A DNA stretch of 53,851 bases, taken from the NCBI GenBank assembly GCA_001775755.1, contig MEYF01000018.1:892-54742 (forward strand), in the 5' to 3' direction. The notes under the pieces were generated by a model. It made no database searches and was not told the origin of the DNA. It saw only the letters and a program-made list of their open reading frames with translations. This document shows positions 19,148 to 27,922 of this stretch, one piece after another. Positions within the stretch are counted from its first letter, which is position 1. Each line of letters starts with the position of its first letter. The translations under genes were made by a program, and so were the position numbers. The DNA comes from Candidatus Aminicenantes bacterium RBG_19FT_COMBO_65_30. Its GTDB lineage: Bacteria; Acidobacteriota; Aminicenantia; Aminicenantales; Saccharicenantaceae.

Positions 19148-21416
19148 CCCTGGCCAGGCCCCAGGCGATCTGGCCGAGCGACAGCGATTCGTCGTTGGGG
19201 GAGTAAGCCAGCGGCCGGAAAACGCGGAACCCCTTCGCGGCGAGCCGTCTCTCCGTCCTTTCGAGAAGCCGCCTGTTGAGGAAGACCCCTCCCGCGAGCG
19301 AAACATCCCCCGTCCCGTGTTCGCGCCGCGCGCGTTCGGCGACGCGGACAATGAGGCCGGCCAGGGAATCATGGAACTTGGCTGAAACCGCCGCAACGGG
19401 CGTTCCTTTTTCGATGTCGCGGACGAAGGAGCGAATGAGCGGCGCGAAGGATATCTCCACGGGCCGGCCCGGGCCCGGATCGGACAGGGCGATCGGGTAG
19501 GCGCCGCGGAAGGCCCCGTCGGCGGCGGCCTCGAAGCGCATGGCCGCCTCGGCCTCGAATTCCTGACGCTCGGGCGCCGTGCCGGCGAGGAACGAAGCGG
19601 CGTCGAAGAGCCGGCCGCAGCTCGAAGAGAGGGGGCTCCGGACGCCGCCGCGGATCATTCCGAGGACGGCGACCGCGCGCCGATTGCCGATCCTGTGGAA
19701 GGCGGCGAGGCCGGGGACGTCCGCGCCGAAGGCCCGGTCGAGGTAGGCCAGGGCCATCCGCCACGGCTCGCGTGCGGCCAGGTCGCCGCCGGGCAGGGGC
19801 ACGGGCTCGAACCTGGCGAAACGCTCGTAGCCGTCATAATCAGCCAGGAGAAATTCCCCGCCCCAGGCCGTCCCGTCCTGGCCGTAGCCGTAGCCGTCGA
19901 GGGCCACGCCGAGGACGCGGCGCTGCGGCACGTGCCCATGCTCAAGGAGCGGGGCGAGGACGTGGGCGAAGTGATGCGGAACGCGATGGTGGGGGATGCC
20001 CATCTTGGCCGCGTAGCGGGTCGTCCGGAAGTCGGGATGGAGGTCGGTGACGACGGCCGCCGGCCTGGCGTCGAAGAGGCGCAGGAGATGGGCCAGGGTC
20101 TCTTCGAAATAGCCGAAATTCCGGTAATCGTCGAGATCGCCCAGGAACTGGCTGGTGACGACGTAGCCGTTCTTGTAGAGGGAGATCGTGTCCTTGAGCT
20201 CGCCGCCGAGCGCGACGAGGACGGTGTCGGACCGGAGCGCTTCGGGAACGGACTGGGGGGTGGGGACGTAGCCCCGGGCGCGGCGGACGAAAAGAGGCCT
20301 CTTGTTGACGACCTTGACCACGGAGTCGTCGGCCCGCGTCGCGATCGGACGGTCGTGCGTCAGCACGGCGTCGCAGAGCTTCCGGATCCCCTCTTCCTCG
20401 TCCTTGATGATCGGGGCGTCCTTGGCGTTGGAGCTCGTGGCCACGACGAGCTCGAGGTGCTCGAGAAGAAGACGGTGGAGGGGCGTATAGGGCAGCATGA
20501 AGCCGACCTCGTCGAGGTTGGGCGCGATGAGCGGGATGTCCTTCTTTTTCCTGAGAAGAACGATCGGCCGGCGCGGCGAGAGGAGGAGCCGGCGCTCGGC
20601 CGGGCTTGCGTCGGCGAAGCGGCCGACGACGGCGACGTCCCGGGCCATGAGCGCCAGCGGCTTCGTTCGGCGGTCCTTCGTCCGGCGCAGCCGGGCGACG
20701 GCCTTCCGGTCGAAGGGGTCGCAGACGAGGTGGAAGCCGCCGAGCCCTTTCACGGCCAGGATCTTTCCCGCCCGGATGAGCTCGACGGCCTCGGGGATGT
20801 CGCCGCGGAGCTTGCGTCCGGTTCGCGCATCGAGGAGCGTCAGGCGCGGCCCGCAGGCCGGGCAGGCGATGGGCTGGGCGTGATGCCTGCGGTCGAGCGG
20901 ATCCTCGTACTCGCGGCGGCAGTCCGGGCACATGGGGAAGCCGGACATGGTCGTCCGCGGCCGGTCGTAAGGCAGGCCCCGGACGATGGTGTAGCGGGGG
21001 CCGCAGTTGGTGCAGTTGGTGAAGGCGTAGCGGTAGCGGCGCTCCCCGGGCGTTTCGATCTCCTCGAGGCAATCGGGGCACGTGGCGATGTCGGGGGAGA
21101 TGAAGACGAATCCCGCGGCGTCCCGGGTCTTCCGGATCTCGAAGCCCCGGCTGTTCTCGACCGGCGCGGGGCGCACGTCGAGCTTCTCGATGACGGCCAG
21201 GGGCGGCAGGCCCGCGCGCAGGGCGGCGGGGAATTTTTCGCGGACGACCGAGGGCGGCCCTTCGACGTGGATCTCGACGCCCGAGCCGGCGTTCTCGACC
21301 CAGCCGTCGAGCCCCAAGCCGCGGGCGAGGCGGTAGATGTAAGGGCGGAACCCGACTCCTTGGACGACGCCGAACACGGTCAGGCGCGCCGCGGCCTTGC
21401 GCGTTCTTGTCGTCAT
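19128..21416 (-). CDS. hypF: carbamoyltransferase HypF
   Basis: Acylphosphatase N-domain (GVVQGVGFRPYIYRLA), zinc fingers CPDCLEE / CPDCRREY, YrdC and Kae1-like domains. Confidence 0.95.
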   Translation of the reverse strand: MTTRTRKAAARLTVFGVVQGVGFRPYIYRLARGLGLDGWVENAGSGVEIHVEGPPSVVREKFPAALRAGLPPLAVIEKLDVRPAPVENSRGFEIRKTRDAAGFVFISPDIATCPDCLEEIETPGERRYRYAFTNCTNCGPRYTIVRGLPYDRPRTTMSGFPMCPDCRREYEDPLDRRHHAQPIACPACGPRLTLLDARTGRKLRGDIPEAVELIRAGKILAVKGLGGFHLVCDPFDRKAVARLRRTKDRRTKPLALMARDVAVVGRFADASPAERRLLLSPRRPIVLLRKKKDIPLIAPNLDEVGFMLPYTPLHRLLLEHLELVVATSSNAKDAPIIKDEEEGIRKLCDAVLTHDRPIATRADDSVVKVVNKRPLFVRRARGYVPTPQSVPEALRSDTVLVALGGELKDTISLYKNGYVVTSQFLGDLDDYRNFGYFEETLAHLLRLFDARPAAVVTDLHPDFRTTRYAAKMGIPHHRVPHHFAHVLAPLLEHGHVPQRRVLGVALDGYGYGQDGTAWGGEFLLADYDGYERFARFEPVPLPGGDLAAREPWRMALAYLDRAFGADVPGLAAFHRIGNRRAVAVLGMIRGGVRSPLSSSCGRLFDAASFLAGTAPERQEFEAEAAMRFEAAADGAFRGAYPIALSDPGPGRPVEISFAPLIRSFVRDIEKGTPVAAVSAKFHDSLAGLIVRVAERARREHGTGDVSLAGGVFLNRRLLERTERRLAAKGFRVFRPLAYSPNDESLSLGQIAWGLARVKTGGT

Positions 21417-21429
21417 GGGTCCCGCCGCC

Positions 21430-21990
21430 TCACGATGAGGACCTTTTCCCGACGGCGGCCCGGCTGTAGAGACAGCCGCAGTAATCCTGCCGGTAGAGCC
21501 CGTGGGCCCGGCTGAGGTCGACGCTTTTCTTGAAGCCGTCCTTCTTCTTGAAGTCCGCTTCGAGGAAGGCGACGCCGTAACGGGCGGCGAATTGACGGCC
21601 GATGCGGTTCATGACGGCGGCCTTTTTCCAGGGGCTGAGGCTCATGACCGTGGCGTAGGCGTCGAACCCCTCGCCGGCCGCCCTCTCCGCCGTCCGGCGG
21701 AGCCTCGCGGCGTAGCAGACGTCGCAGCGACGCCCCTTCTCCGGCTCGTCCTTGAATTTCCTGGTCAGGGCGAACCAGCCGGCCGGGTCGTATTCGTCCT
21801 CGAGTAAGGGGACGCCGACGGTCCGGGCGACCTTGCGGGCCTCTTCGAGCCGGAGGTCGTACTCCTCGCGGGGATGAATGTTGGAGTTCGAGAAAAAGCC
21901 GGTCACTTCGTAAGCTTCCTTGAGGACGCCGAAGACGAACAGGGCGTCAGGCGCGCAGCAGACATGAACCAAAATGCTGGGTTTGGGCAC
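21430..21990 (-). CDS. queH: epoxyqueuosine reductase QueH
   Basis: HVCCAPDA, RCDVCYAARL, YRQDYCGCLYS motifs. Confidence 0.92.
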   Translation of the reverse strand: MPKPSILVHVCCAPDALFVFGVLKEAYEVTGFFSNSNIHPREEYDLRLEEARKVARTVGVPLLEDEYDPAGWFALTRKFKDEPEKGRRCDVCYAARLRRTAERAAGEGFDAYATVMSLSPWKKAAVMNRIGRQFAARYGVAFLEADFKKKDGFKKSVDLSRAHGLYRQDYCGCLYSRAAVGKRSSS

Positions 21991-22062
21991 CCGACTATTC
22001 TAGCTGTACTCTGAATTGGGGACAAGTCAGCGCGGACATCCGCCGAATACGATCCCCTCGGC

Positions 22063-23091
22063 CTATTTTAAATGTTCGAGACGGTCCTCGAGGTCGGCGA
22101 TCGTCTTGTTCACGCCGTCGATCTGAAAGTAGACGACGGCCAAGTCCTCATGGCCGATCCGCGCCTCGTCGAGGATGCGGCCGACATTCTTGAACAACGG
22201 CTCCATGAGCCGCTTGACATCGACGATCTTGTCCTGAATGAGCGCCTTCGCCTTCTGCCACTCCCGGATCTCCTTTTCCCGGACCTGGAGGCGCTCGCGG
22301 TACTCCTCCTCGATCCGGTGGATGGCGGCGTTGAAGACGCGCACTCGGCCCTCGACCTCTTCAAGGCGGCGCTCCAGCCGGTAGCGCTCCTCCTGGAGGA
22401 GGGGCGCCTTCTCCCGGAGGGCGCGGACGAGGCCGGCCAGGGAGGCCGCCTTGTCCCGGGCCTTGTCCAGCCGGGCCGTCCTGTCGGCTTCATTGAGTTT
22501 TGGATTCTCCTCGGCGTTACGGACGTCCTTTTCGACCGCCCTGACCTGGGCTTCGGCGGCCTCGGCTTCGCGAAGCGATGCTTCCAGGGGGTCGAGAATT
22601 TCCTTCTTCTTGTTGGCTAGGGCGAGCATCTCCTCCTGGTGCGGCCGCCGGGCCTCTTCCTGTTCGCTGACGAGGGCCCGGAACCGCTCAAGCGCCGCCT
22701 CGTGTTCGCGGCCGAGGACCTCGATCCGCGAAAAGACGTCGTGCCACGTCTTCTGGTGACGGCCGATCTCCTGCTCAAGGCCGGAAAGCTTGCCGCATTC
22801 CTCTTCGATGCAGGGCGCCCGCACGTCCTCTTTCCAGGCGAGCTTGCCGAGCTCCCTCCAGAGCCCGGCCTTCTTCTCATTTTCCTTCTTCAGCTTGACC
22901 TGGAGGCGGAGGCGGAGCATGTGGCGGCGGGCTCCCGACAGGAACGCGCTGATCCTGCGGCGGAGGTCCTTGTCCCGAAGGAAGATGAAAACGATGAGGA
23001 GCAGGATAACGCAGAGAAGGAACCAGAGCAGCCAGAAGGGGAGGCCCTCGGGAACGCCTGAAGGTGGCTGGGTCTGGAGGGTCGCGTCCAC
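22063..23091 (-). CDS. membrane-anchored coiled-coil protein
   Basis: N-terminal TM (LPFWLLWFLLCVILLLIVFIF) then long charged coiled coil; GTG start proposed. Confidence 0.65.
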   Translation of the reverse strand: MDATLQTQPPSGVPEGLPFWLLWFLLCVILLLIVFIFLRDKDLRRRISAFLSGARRHMLRLRLQVKLKKENEKKAGLWRELGKLAWKEDVRAPCIEEECGKLSGLEQEIGRHQKTWHDVFSRIEVLGREHEAALERFRALVSEQEEARRPHQEEMLALANKKKEILDPLEASLREAEAAEAQVRAVEKDVRNAEENPKLNEADRTARLDKARDKAASLAGLVRALREKAPLLQEERYRLERRLEEVEGRVRVFNAAIHRIEEEYRERLQVREKEIREWQKAKALIQDKIVDVKRLMEPLFKNVGRILDEARIGHEDLAVVYFQIDGVNKTIADLEDRLEHLK

Positions 23092-23130
23092 GCCCCAATT
23101 ATGGCACAAGGGCGGCCTTGCGGACAATCC

Positions 23131-23231
23131 AGAAGGGGTCAAACCTTAATTCTTATACTTTTTAGGTTCTTAATCTCTGCCCGCACGGAGATTAGGTTTA
23201 AAAGTATAAGAATTAAGGTTTGACCCCTTCT
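23131..23231. repeat. near-palindromic element with 32-bp perfect terminal inverted repeats
   Basis: AGAAGGGGTCAAACCTTAATTCTTATACTTTT (23131-23162) is the exact reverse complement of 23200-23231; inner arms TAATCTC/GAGATTA also pair. Confidence 0.95.
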
Positions 23232-23734
23232 TATTCATATTGCCGGAAAAGGCGGATGAGCGTCGCCTTGTCCATGAGGCTGGACTGGCGGTAGCGGATG
23301 CGACCTTGGCGGTCGACGATGATCGTAGCCGGGATGAACTCGCCCGGCTCGTAGTCCTGGACGATCTCCGGCGTAGCCAGGGCGACCGGATAATTAATCC
23401 CTACCTTCTGGGTCCACTCGAGGAGAGCCGACGCCGATGCGTCGTCGACCGAAACGCCGAGGATCTCCAGGCCCTTGTCCTTGAGCTCCTTGTAGGCCTC
23501 GATGAAGTCGGGGATCTCCCGGCGGCAGGGAGGGCACCAGGTCGCCCAGAAGTTGAGGACCAGGACCTTGCCTTTATACGAGGACAAGGACAGGGAGTTG
23601 CCCTGGAGGTCTTTGAGCGAGAAATCCGGGGCCGGGACGGCTTCCGCTTCCGTCTTGGCCTGGGCGCAGGCGATCCCGGTCACCGCGAGCGTGAACATCG
23701 TCAGTGCCGAAGCGGCGGCAAGAAGTCTCTTCAT
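23231..23734 (-). CDS. TlpA-family thioredoxin-like protein
   Basis: Signal peptide; FWATWCPPCRREIPDF active site. Confidence 0.9.
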   Translation of the reverse strand: MKRLLAAASALTMFTLAVTGIACAQAKTEAEAVPAPDFSLKDLQGNSLSLSSYKGKVLVLNFWATWCPPCRREIPDFIEAYKELKDKGLEILGVSVDDASASALLEWTQKVGINYPVALATPEIVQDYEPGEFIPATIIVDRQGRIRYRQSSLMDKATLIRLFRQYE

Positions 23735-23812
23735 CGGTATCTCCTCGATCTGCGGTCAACCGCCAAAATCTGACAAATACGATATAAATTATAGTGAAAA
23801 AAGGGGGGAAAG

Positions 23813-23951
23813 AGAAGGGGTCAAACCTACTTTTTACGCCCTTAACAACACCATTCAGATATCTCCCAGAAGTCCGGCTCCGAACCACTCCGCCGCACTT
23901 CTGTTGGTCGCTCCTCAGAATCCGCTCCCCGCCGTAGGTTTGACCCCTTCT
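23813..23951. repeat. 139-bp element with 18-bp perfect terminal inverted repeats and internal hairpin
   Basis: AGAAGGGGTCAAACCTAC (23813-23830) vs GTAGGTTTGACCCCTTCT (23934-23951); internal stem 23868-23877/23893-23902. Confidence 0.93.
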
Positions 23952-23955
23952 TATC

Positions 23956-24849
23956 TTAGACGGAGAGTTTGAGGAGGCGCTCCCAGCGGGCGTCGACCTC
24001 GGCCTGGATGGAGCCGATTTGCTCATCGGTCAGGTGCCGGAACCGGCCCTGGATCCGGACGTAGTCGTTGACCGGCTTCTTGTCCTTGAGCTTCAGGTTC
24101 AGCGTGTACTTTTCGCCGTCCTCGATCTCGAGGAGCGGGAAGTAGGCGTTCTGGACGGCCATCCTGGCCAGCTTGACGGTGTCCTCGGGCCGGCTCTTCC
24201 AGCCGGTCGGGCACGGGGCGTAAACGTGGAAGAACCGCGTTCCCTTAATGTCCTTGGCCTTCTTCATCTTCTTGAAGAAATCCTCGGGATGCGAGACGCT
24301 GGCCGTGGCGATGTACGGGACGCGGTGCGCGGCCAGGATGGCGACGATATCCTTTTTCGGCTGGGTCTTGAAATGCTTGACCGGGGTCGTCGTCGTCCAG
24401 GCGCCGTAGGGCGTCGCCGACGAGCGCTGGATGCCCGTGTTCATGTAGGCTTCGTTGTCGTAACAGACGTAGATGATGTCATCGTTCCGCTCGGCCGCCC
24501 CGGACAGGGCCTGGAGGCCGATGTCGAAGGTGCCGCCGTCCCCGGCCCAGGCCACGACCGTCGTTTCCGCATCTCCCGTCATCTCCAGCCCGGCCTTGAC
24601 GCCCGTCGCCGTGGAGGCGGCGGTCTCGAAGGCGCAGTGATAGATGGGGACGTCCAGGGAGGAATAGGGATATGGCCCGTCGATGACCGCCCAGCAGCAG
24701 GCGGGGATGCAGAGCACGGTCTTCTGGCCGAGGGCCTTGAGCATGTAGCGCATGGCCAGCGCCGCGCCGCAGCCCTGGCAGGCCAGGTGGCCGCAGGCCA
24801 TCAGCTCTTCGGCCGGAAGGGTCAGGGTCATCTTCTTATCTTTTTTCAT
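23956..24849 (-). CDS. porB: pyruvate (2-oxoacid):ferredoxin oxidoreductase beta subunit
   Basis: ACQGCGAALAMRY, TPP-binding WAGDGGTFDIGLQALSG, YDNEAYMNTGIQRS; real start at MKKDKK. Confidence 0.92.
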   Translation of the reverse strand: MKKDKKMTLTLPAEELMACGHLACQGCGAALAMRYMLKALGQKTVLCIPACCWAVIDGPYPYSSLDVPIYHCAFETAASTATGVKAGLEMTGDAETTVVAWAGDGGTFDIGLQALSGAAERNDDIIYVCYDNEAYMNTGIQRSSATPYGAWTTTTPVKHFKTQPKKDIVAILAAHRVPYIATASVSHPEDFFKKMKKAKDIKGTRFFHVYAPCPTGWKSRPEDTVKLARMAVQNAYFPLLEIEDGEKYTLNLKLKDKKPVNDYVRIQGRFRHLTDEQIGSIQAEVDARWERLLKLSV

Positions 24850-26000
24850 TTCTTGACTCCGATCCAGACGATCTCTTCGTCCGCTCGATCCTTGGCCAGG
24901 GCGTGGGCGGCGACTTCCTTGAATGAGTCCGTGGTGATGTCGCGCCCGCCGAGCCCGGCGATGTAGCCGAAGACGGGCGGTGTCCCGGGCTCGCCGTAGA
25001 GGGCGGATTTCACTTCCTGGAAGAAGATGCCGTGGGCGCCATAGGAGCAGTTCCGGTCGACGACGGCCGCCTTCTTGACCTTCTTGAGGATCTCGCGGAC
25101 CTTGGCGAACGGGAAGGGGCGGAAGACCTTGATCCGCAAGTTCCCGGCCTTGACGCCGGACCGGCGGAGCTCGTCGACGGCGACGCGGGCCGTGAAGCCC
25201 GCCGTCCCCGAGGTGACGAAGACGAACTCGGCGTCGTCGCATTTGTAGGCGTCGACGAGGCCGAGGTTGCGGCCGAACATCTTCTCGAACTCGCGGCCCG
25301 TCTCCTCGATCAGGGCCGGCGCCTTCTCCATGTCCTTCTGGAGCTTGTAGCGGAGCTCCATGTAGTGCTCCGCGCCGGTCAGGCCGCCGAAGGCCCGGGG
25401 GTCGTTCGGCGTCAGCCGGATCTCGGGTTTGAACGGCGGCAGGTACTTGTCGACCGCGGCCTGGTCCGGGACGTCGACGACCTCGTAGGTGTGGGACAGG
25501 GCGAAGGCGTCCAGGACGACCATGCCCGGGATCATCAGCGCCTCGGAGACCTTGAAGGCCTGGATGACCGTGTCCAGGACTTCCTGGTTCGAGGCGCAGT
25601 AATACTGCATCCAGCCCGTGTCCCGTTCGGACAGGCTGTCGTTCTGGTCGGTCCAGATCGACCAGCCCGGGGCCATGGACCGGTTGATGTTGCCCATGAC
25701 GACGGGGTGGCGCCCGCCCGAGGCCCAGTGGAGCATCTCGTGCATCAAGGCCAGCCCCTGGGCCGAGGTCGCGGTGAACGTCCGCGCCCCGGCGACCGAG
25801 GCGCCGATGCACGCGGCCATGGCCGAATGCTCGGACTCGACCTTGATGAACCGGGCGTCGAGCGTCCCGTCGGCGCACATCTCCGACAGGAGCTCGACGA
25901 CCTGGGTCTGCGGCGTGATGGGATAGGCGGCGATGACCTGCGAGCGGGAAAGCATGGCGCCGTAGGACAGCGCGTGGTTGCCCATCATGACTTTCTTCAT
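24846..26000 (-). CDS. porA: pyruvate (2-oxoacid):ferredoxin oxidoreductase alpha subunit
   Basis: MKKVMMGNHALSYGAMLSRSQVIAAYPITPQTQVVELL; ATGA overlap with porB. Confidence 0.93.
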   Translation of the reverse strand: MKKVMMGNHALSYGAMLSRSQVIAAYPITPQTQVVELLSEMCADGTLDARFIKVESEHSAMAACIGASVAGARTFTATSAQGLALMHEMLHWASGGRHPVVMGNINRSMAPGWSIWTDQNDSLSERDTGWMQYYCASNQEVLDTVIQAFKVSEALMIPGMVVLDAFALSHTYEVVDVPDQAAVDKYLPPFKPEIRLTPNDPRAFGGLTGAEHYMELRYKLQKDMEKAPALIEETGREFEKMFGRNLGLVDAYKCDDAEFVFVTSGTAGFTARVAVDELRRSGVKAGNLRIKVFRPFPFAKVREILKKVKKAAVVDRNCSYGAHGIFFQEVKSALYGEPGTPPVFGYIAGLGGRDITTDSFKEVAAHALAKDRADEEIVWIGVKK

Positions 26001-26293
26001 CTCCGCTCCTCCACCATGACGATGCACTTCGCCGGGCATTCCTCGGCGCAGATGCCGCAGCCCTTGCAGTAGTCGTAGTCGACGACGGGCCATTCGTCGA
26101 CGATGTCGATCGACGGCTCGGGGCAGAACTTCCAGCAGATGCCGCACTTGAGGCACTTCCCAAGGTCGATCTCGGGGCGGATGTTCCGCCAGGCGCCCGT
26201 CAGGTTGTGGGTCTGGCTGCCAACGGACGCGATCATCAGCGGCATCTCCTCGGCCGAGTTGAAGACGATCTTTTTGGCTTTCTTTTCCCTCAT
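25997..26293 (-). CDS. porD: 2-oxoacid:ferredoxin oxidoreductase delta subunit (2x4Fe-4S)
   Basis: CLKCGICWKFCPEPSI and CKGCGICAEECPAKCI. Confidence 0.93.
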   Translation of the reverse strand: MREKKAKKIVFNSAEEMPLMIASVGSQTHNLTGAWRNIRPEIDLGKCLKCGICWKFCPEPSIDIVDEWPVVDYDYCKGCGICAEECPAKCIVMVEERR

Positions 26294-26305
26294 GTGATCT
26301 CTCCC

Positions 26306-26848
26306 TCAGGCCAACTCGTAGGCCTCTTGGGCCGCCTTGACGTTGTCCTCCGGTTTGATGGAGATGTCCTCACGGATGGCCGCGGCCAGGGACTCGAGCT
26401 TGGTCAGGCCGAGGACCTTGATGACGGCGCCGGCGATGGCCGTGTTGACGATCGGGGCGGCCAGCGTTCCCAGCCTGTTCTTGACGGCGATCTCCGTGGC
26501 GTTGATCGTCCGGACCTTGAACTTGCCGTGGAAGGGGAAGGCCTCGGGCCGCCGGTCGCTGTTGATGATGATCGTCCCGCCCGGCTTGAGGCCGTCCGTG
26601 ATGTCGATGGCCTCGACGAGCGTCGGGTCGACAACGACGACGCTGTCGGGCGTGTAGATCCGGCTCTTATCGTAAATCGGCTTGTCGTCGATGCGGATGA
26701 AAGCGACGACGGGGGAGCCCCGCCGCTCGACGCCGAACTCGGGGTAGGCTTGGACCCAATTGCCCTCCTTGGCGATGGCGTCGGCCAGGATCTTGGAGGC
26801 GACGACGGTGCCCTGGCCGCCGCGGCCGTGGAAACGGATTTCGACCAT
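26306..26848 (-). CDS. porC: 2-oxoacid:ferredoxin oxidoreductase gamma subunit
   Basis: MVEIRFHGRGGQGTVVASKILADA. Confidence 0.93.
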   Translation of the reverse strand: MVEIRFHGRGGQGTVVASKILADAIAKEGNWVQAYPEFGVERRGSPVVAFIRIDDKPIYDKSRIYTPDSVVVVDPTLVEAIDITDGLKPGGTIIINSDRRPEAFPFHGKFKVRTINATEIAVKNRLGTLAAPIVNTAIAGAVIKVLGLTKLESLAAAIREDISIKPEDNVKAAQEAYELA

Positions 26849-26881
26849 GTGCCTCTCCTTAGCGATTTTGGATGAAGCGCT

Positions 26882-26910
26882 ATTATATGCCCGGGGCGAA
26901 TCAGGGTCAA
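26882..26910 (-). promoter_or_regulatory. sigma70-type promoter of porCDAB
   Basis: Reverse strand TTGACC (26910-26905), exactly 17 bp, TATAAT (26887-26882). Confidence 0.7.
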
Positions 26911-27053
26911 ACCAACAAATCGGCCCACAGCGAACCAGTAGCGAAGAGTAATTCAGGATTTGTTTAAGATATTTACCAGAATAGCGGCTTCGAGCCGCTC
27001 CGCCGCTATTCTGCCGGTCGCTCCCAAGAGTCCGCTCCCTGCCGGCCGGGGAG
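26905..27053. repeat. degenerate copy of the GGGGTCAAAC element with conserved internal hairpin
   Basis: GGTCAAACC end plus body homologous to 23859-23934; perfect stem AGAATAGCGG (26978-26987) / CCGCTATTCT (27003-27012) with 15-nt loop. Confidence 0.8.
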
Positions 27054-27908
27054 CTAGAGATTGGCGGCGCCGAACGTGTCGCCCTGGCGGATGTCGCCGG
27101 TCTCCAGCCCCTTCTTGAACCAGCGCACCCGCTGTTCGGACGTGCCGTGAGTGAACGCGTCCGGAACGATGTAGCCCTGCGTCTGCTTCATGATCCTGTC
27201 GTCGCCGACCGCGCCGGCCGCGTTGATGCCCTCCTCGATGTCGCCCGATTCGAGGAAGTCCGTCGACTGCCTGGCGTAGTGGGCCCAGACGCCGGCCAGG
27301 AAATCGGCCTGGAGCTCCATGCGGACCATGAGCTGGTTGAAGTCCCGTTCGCTCAGCCGTCCTCGCTTGGCCATGACCTGGTCGTTGATGCCGAGCAGGT
27401 TCTGGACGTGGTGGCCGACCTCGTGGGCGATGACGTAGGCCAGGGCGAAATCGCCCGGGGCGCCGAGCTTGCGCTGCATGTCCTCGAAGAACGAAAGGTC
27501 GATGTAGACCTTCGAGTCCCCGGGACAATAGAACGGGCCCGAGGACGCACCGGCGTAGCCGCAGGCTGAATCGACCTGGCCCGTGAACAGGACGAGCTTC
27601 GGCTCGCGATAGCCCTGTCCCATCTGCTGGAACTGCGCCTTCCAAACGTCCTCGATGTCGGCCAGGACGACGGAGACGAAATCGCCCATCTCCTTGTCCT
27701 TCTCGCTGAGCGGCTGCCCAGCCCCCGTGGTCGCCAGCGGCCCGTCGACCTGGAGGCTCTCTGTGATCTCGGACGGATTGCCGCCGAGGAGGAAGTACAG
27801 GACAACGATCACCAGGCCGCCCAAGCCGCCTCCGACCGCGAGGCCTCGGCCGCCGATCCCCCGCCGGTCTTCGACGTTGTCGCTCTTGCGTCTTCCCTGC
27901 CATCTCAT
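27054..27908 (-). CDS. neutral zinc metallopeptidase (YpfJ family)
   Basis: MRWQGRRKSDNVEDRRG N-terminus, AHEVGHHVQNLLG zinc motif. Confidence 0.93.
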   Translation of the reverse strand: MRWQGRRKSDNVEDRRGIGGRGLAVGGGLGGLVIVVLYFLLGGNPSEITESLQVDGPLATTGAGQPLSEKDKEMGDFVSVVLADIEDVWKAQFQQMGQGYREPKLVLFTGQVDSACGYAGASSGPFYCPGDSKVYIDLSFFEDMQRKLGAPGDFALAYVIAHEVGHHVQNLLGINDQVMAKRGRLSERDFNQLMVRMELQADFLAGVWAHYARQSTDFLESGDIEEGINAAGAVGDDRIMKQTQGYIVPDAFTHGTSEQRVRWFKKGLETGDIRQGDTFGAANL

Positions 27909-27922
27909 GTGTCCCCTCCTTA

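Noticed and set aside
19695-21515. 606-aa plus-strand ORF
   Set aside because: Antisense shadow of hypF.
23131-23951. Possible CRISPR array
   Set aside because: Repeats are inverted terminal pairs, not direct repeats with regular spacers; no cas genes.
24850-26163. N-terminal 430 aa of the 735-aa ORF ending in porB
   Set aside because: Out-of-frame reading of porA; true porB starts at 24849.
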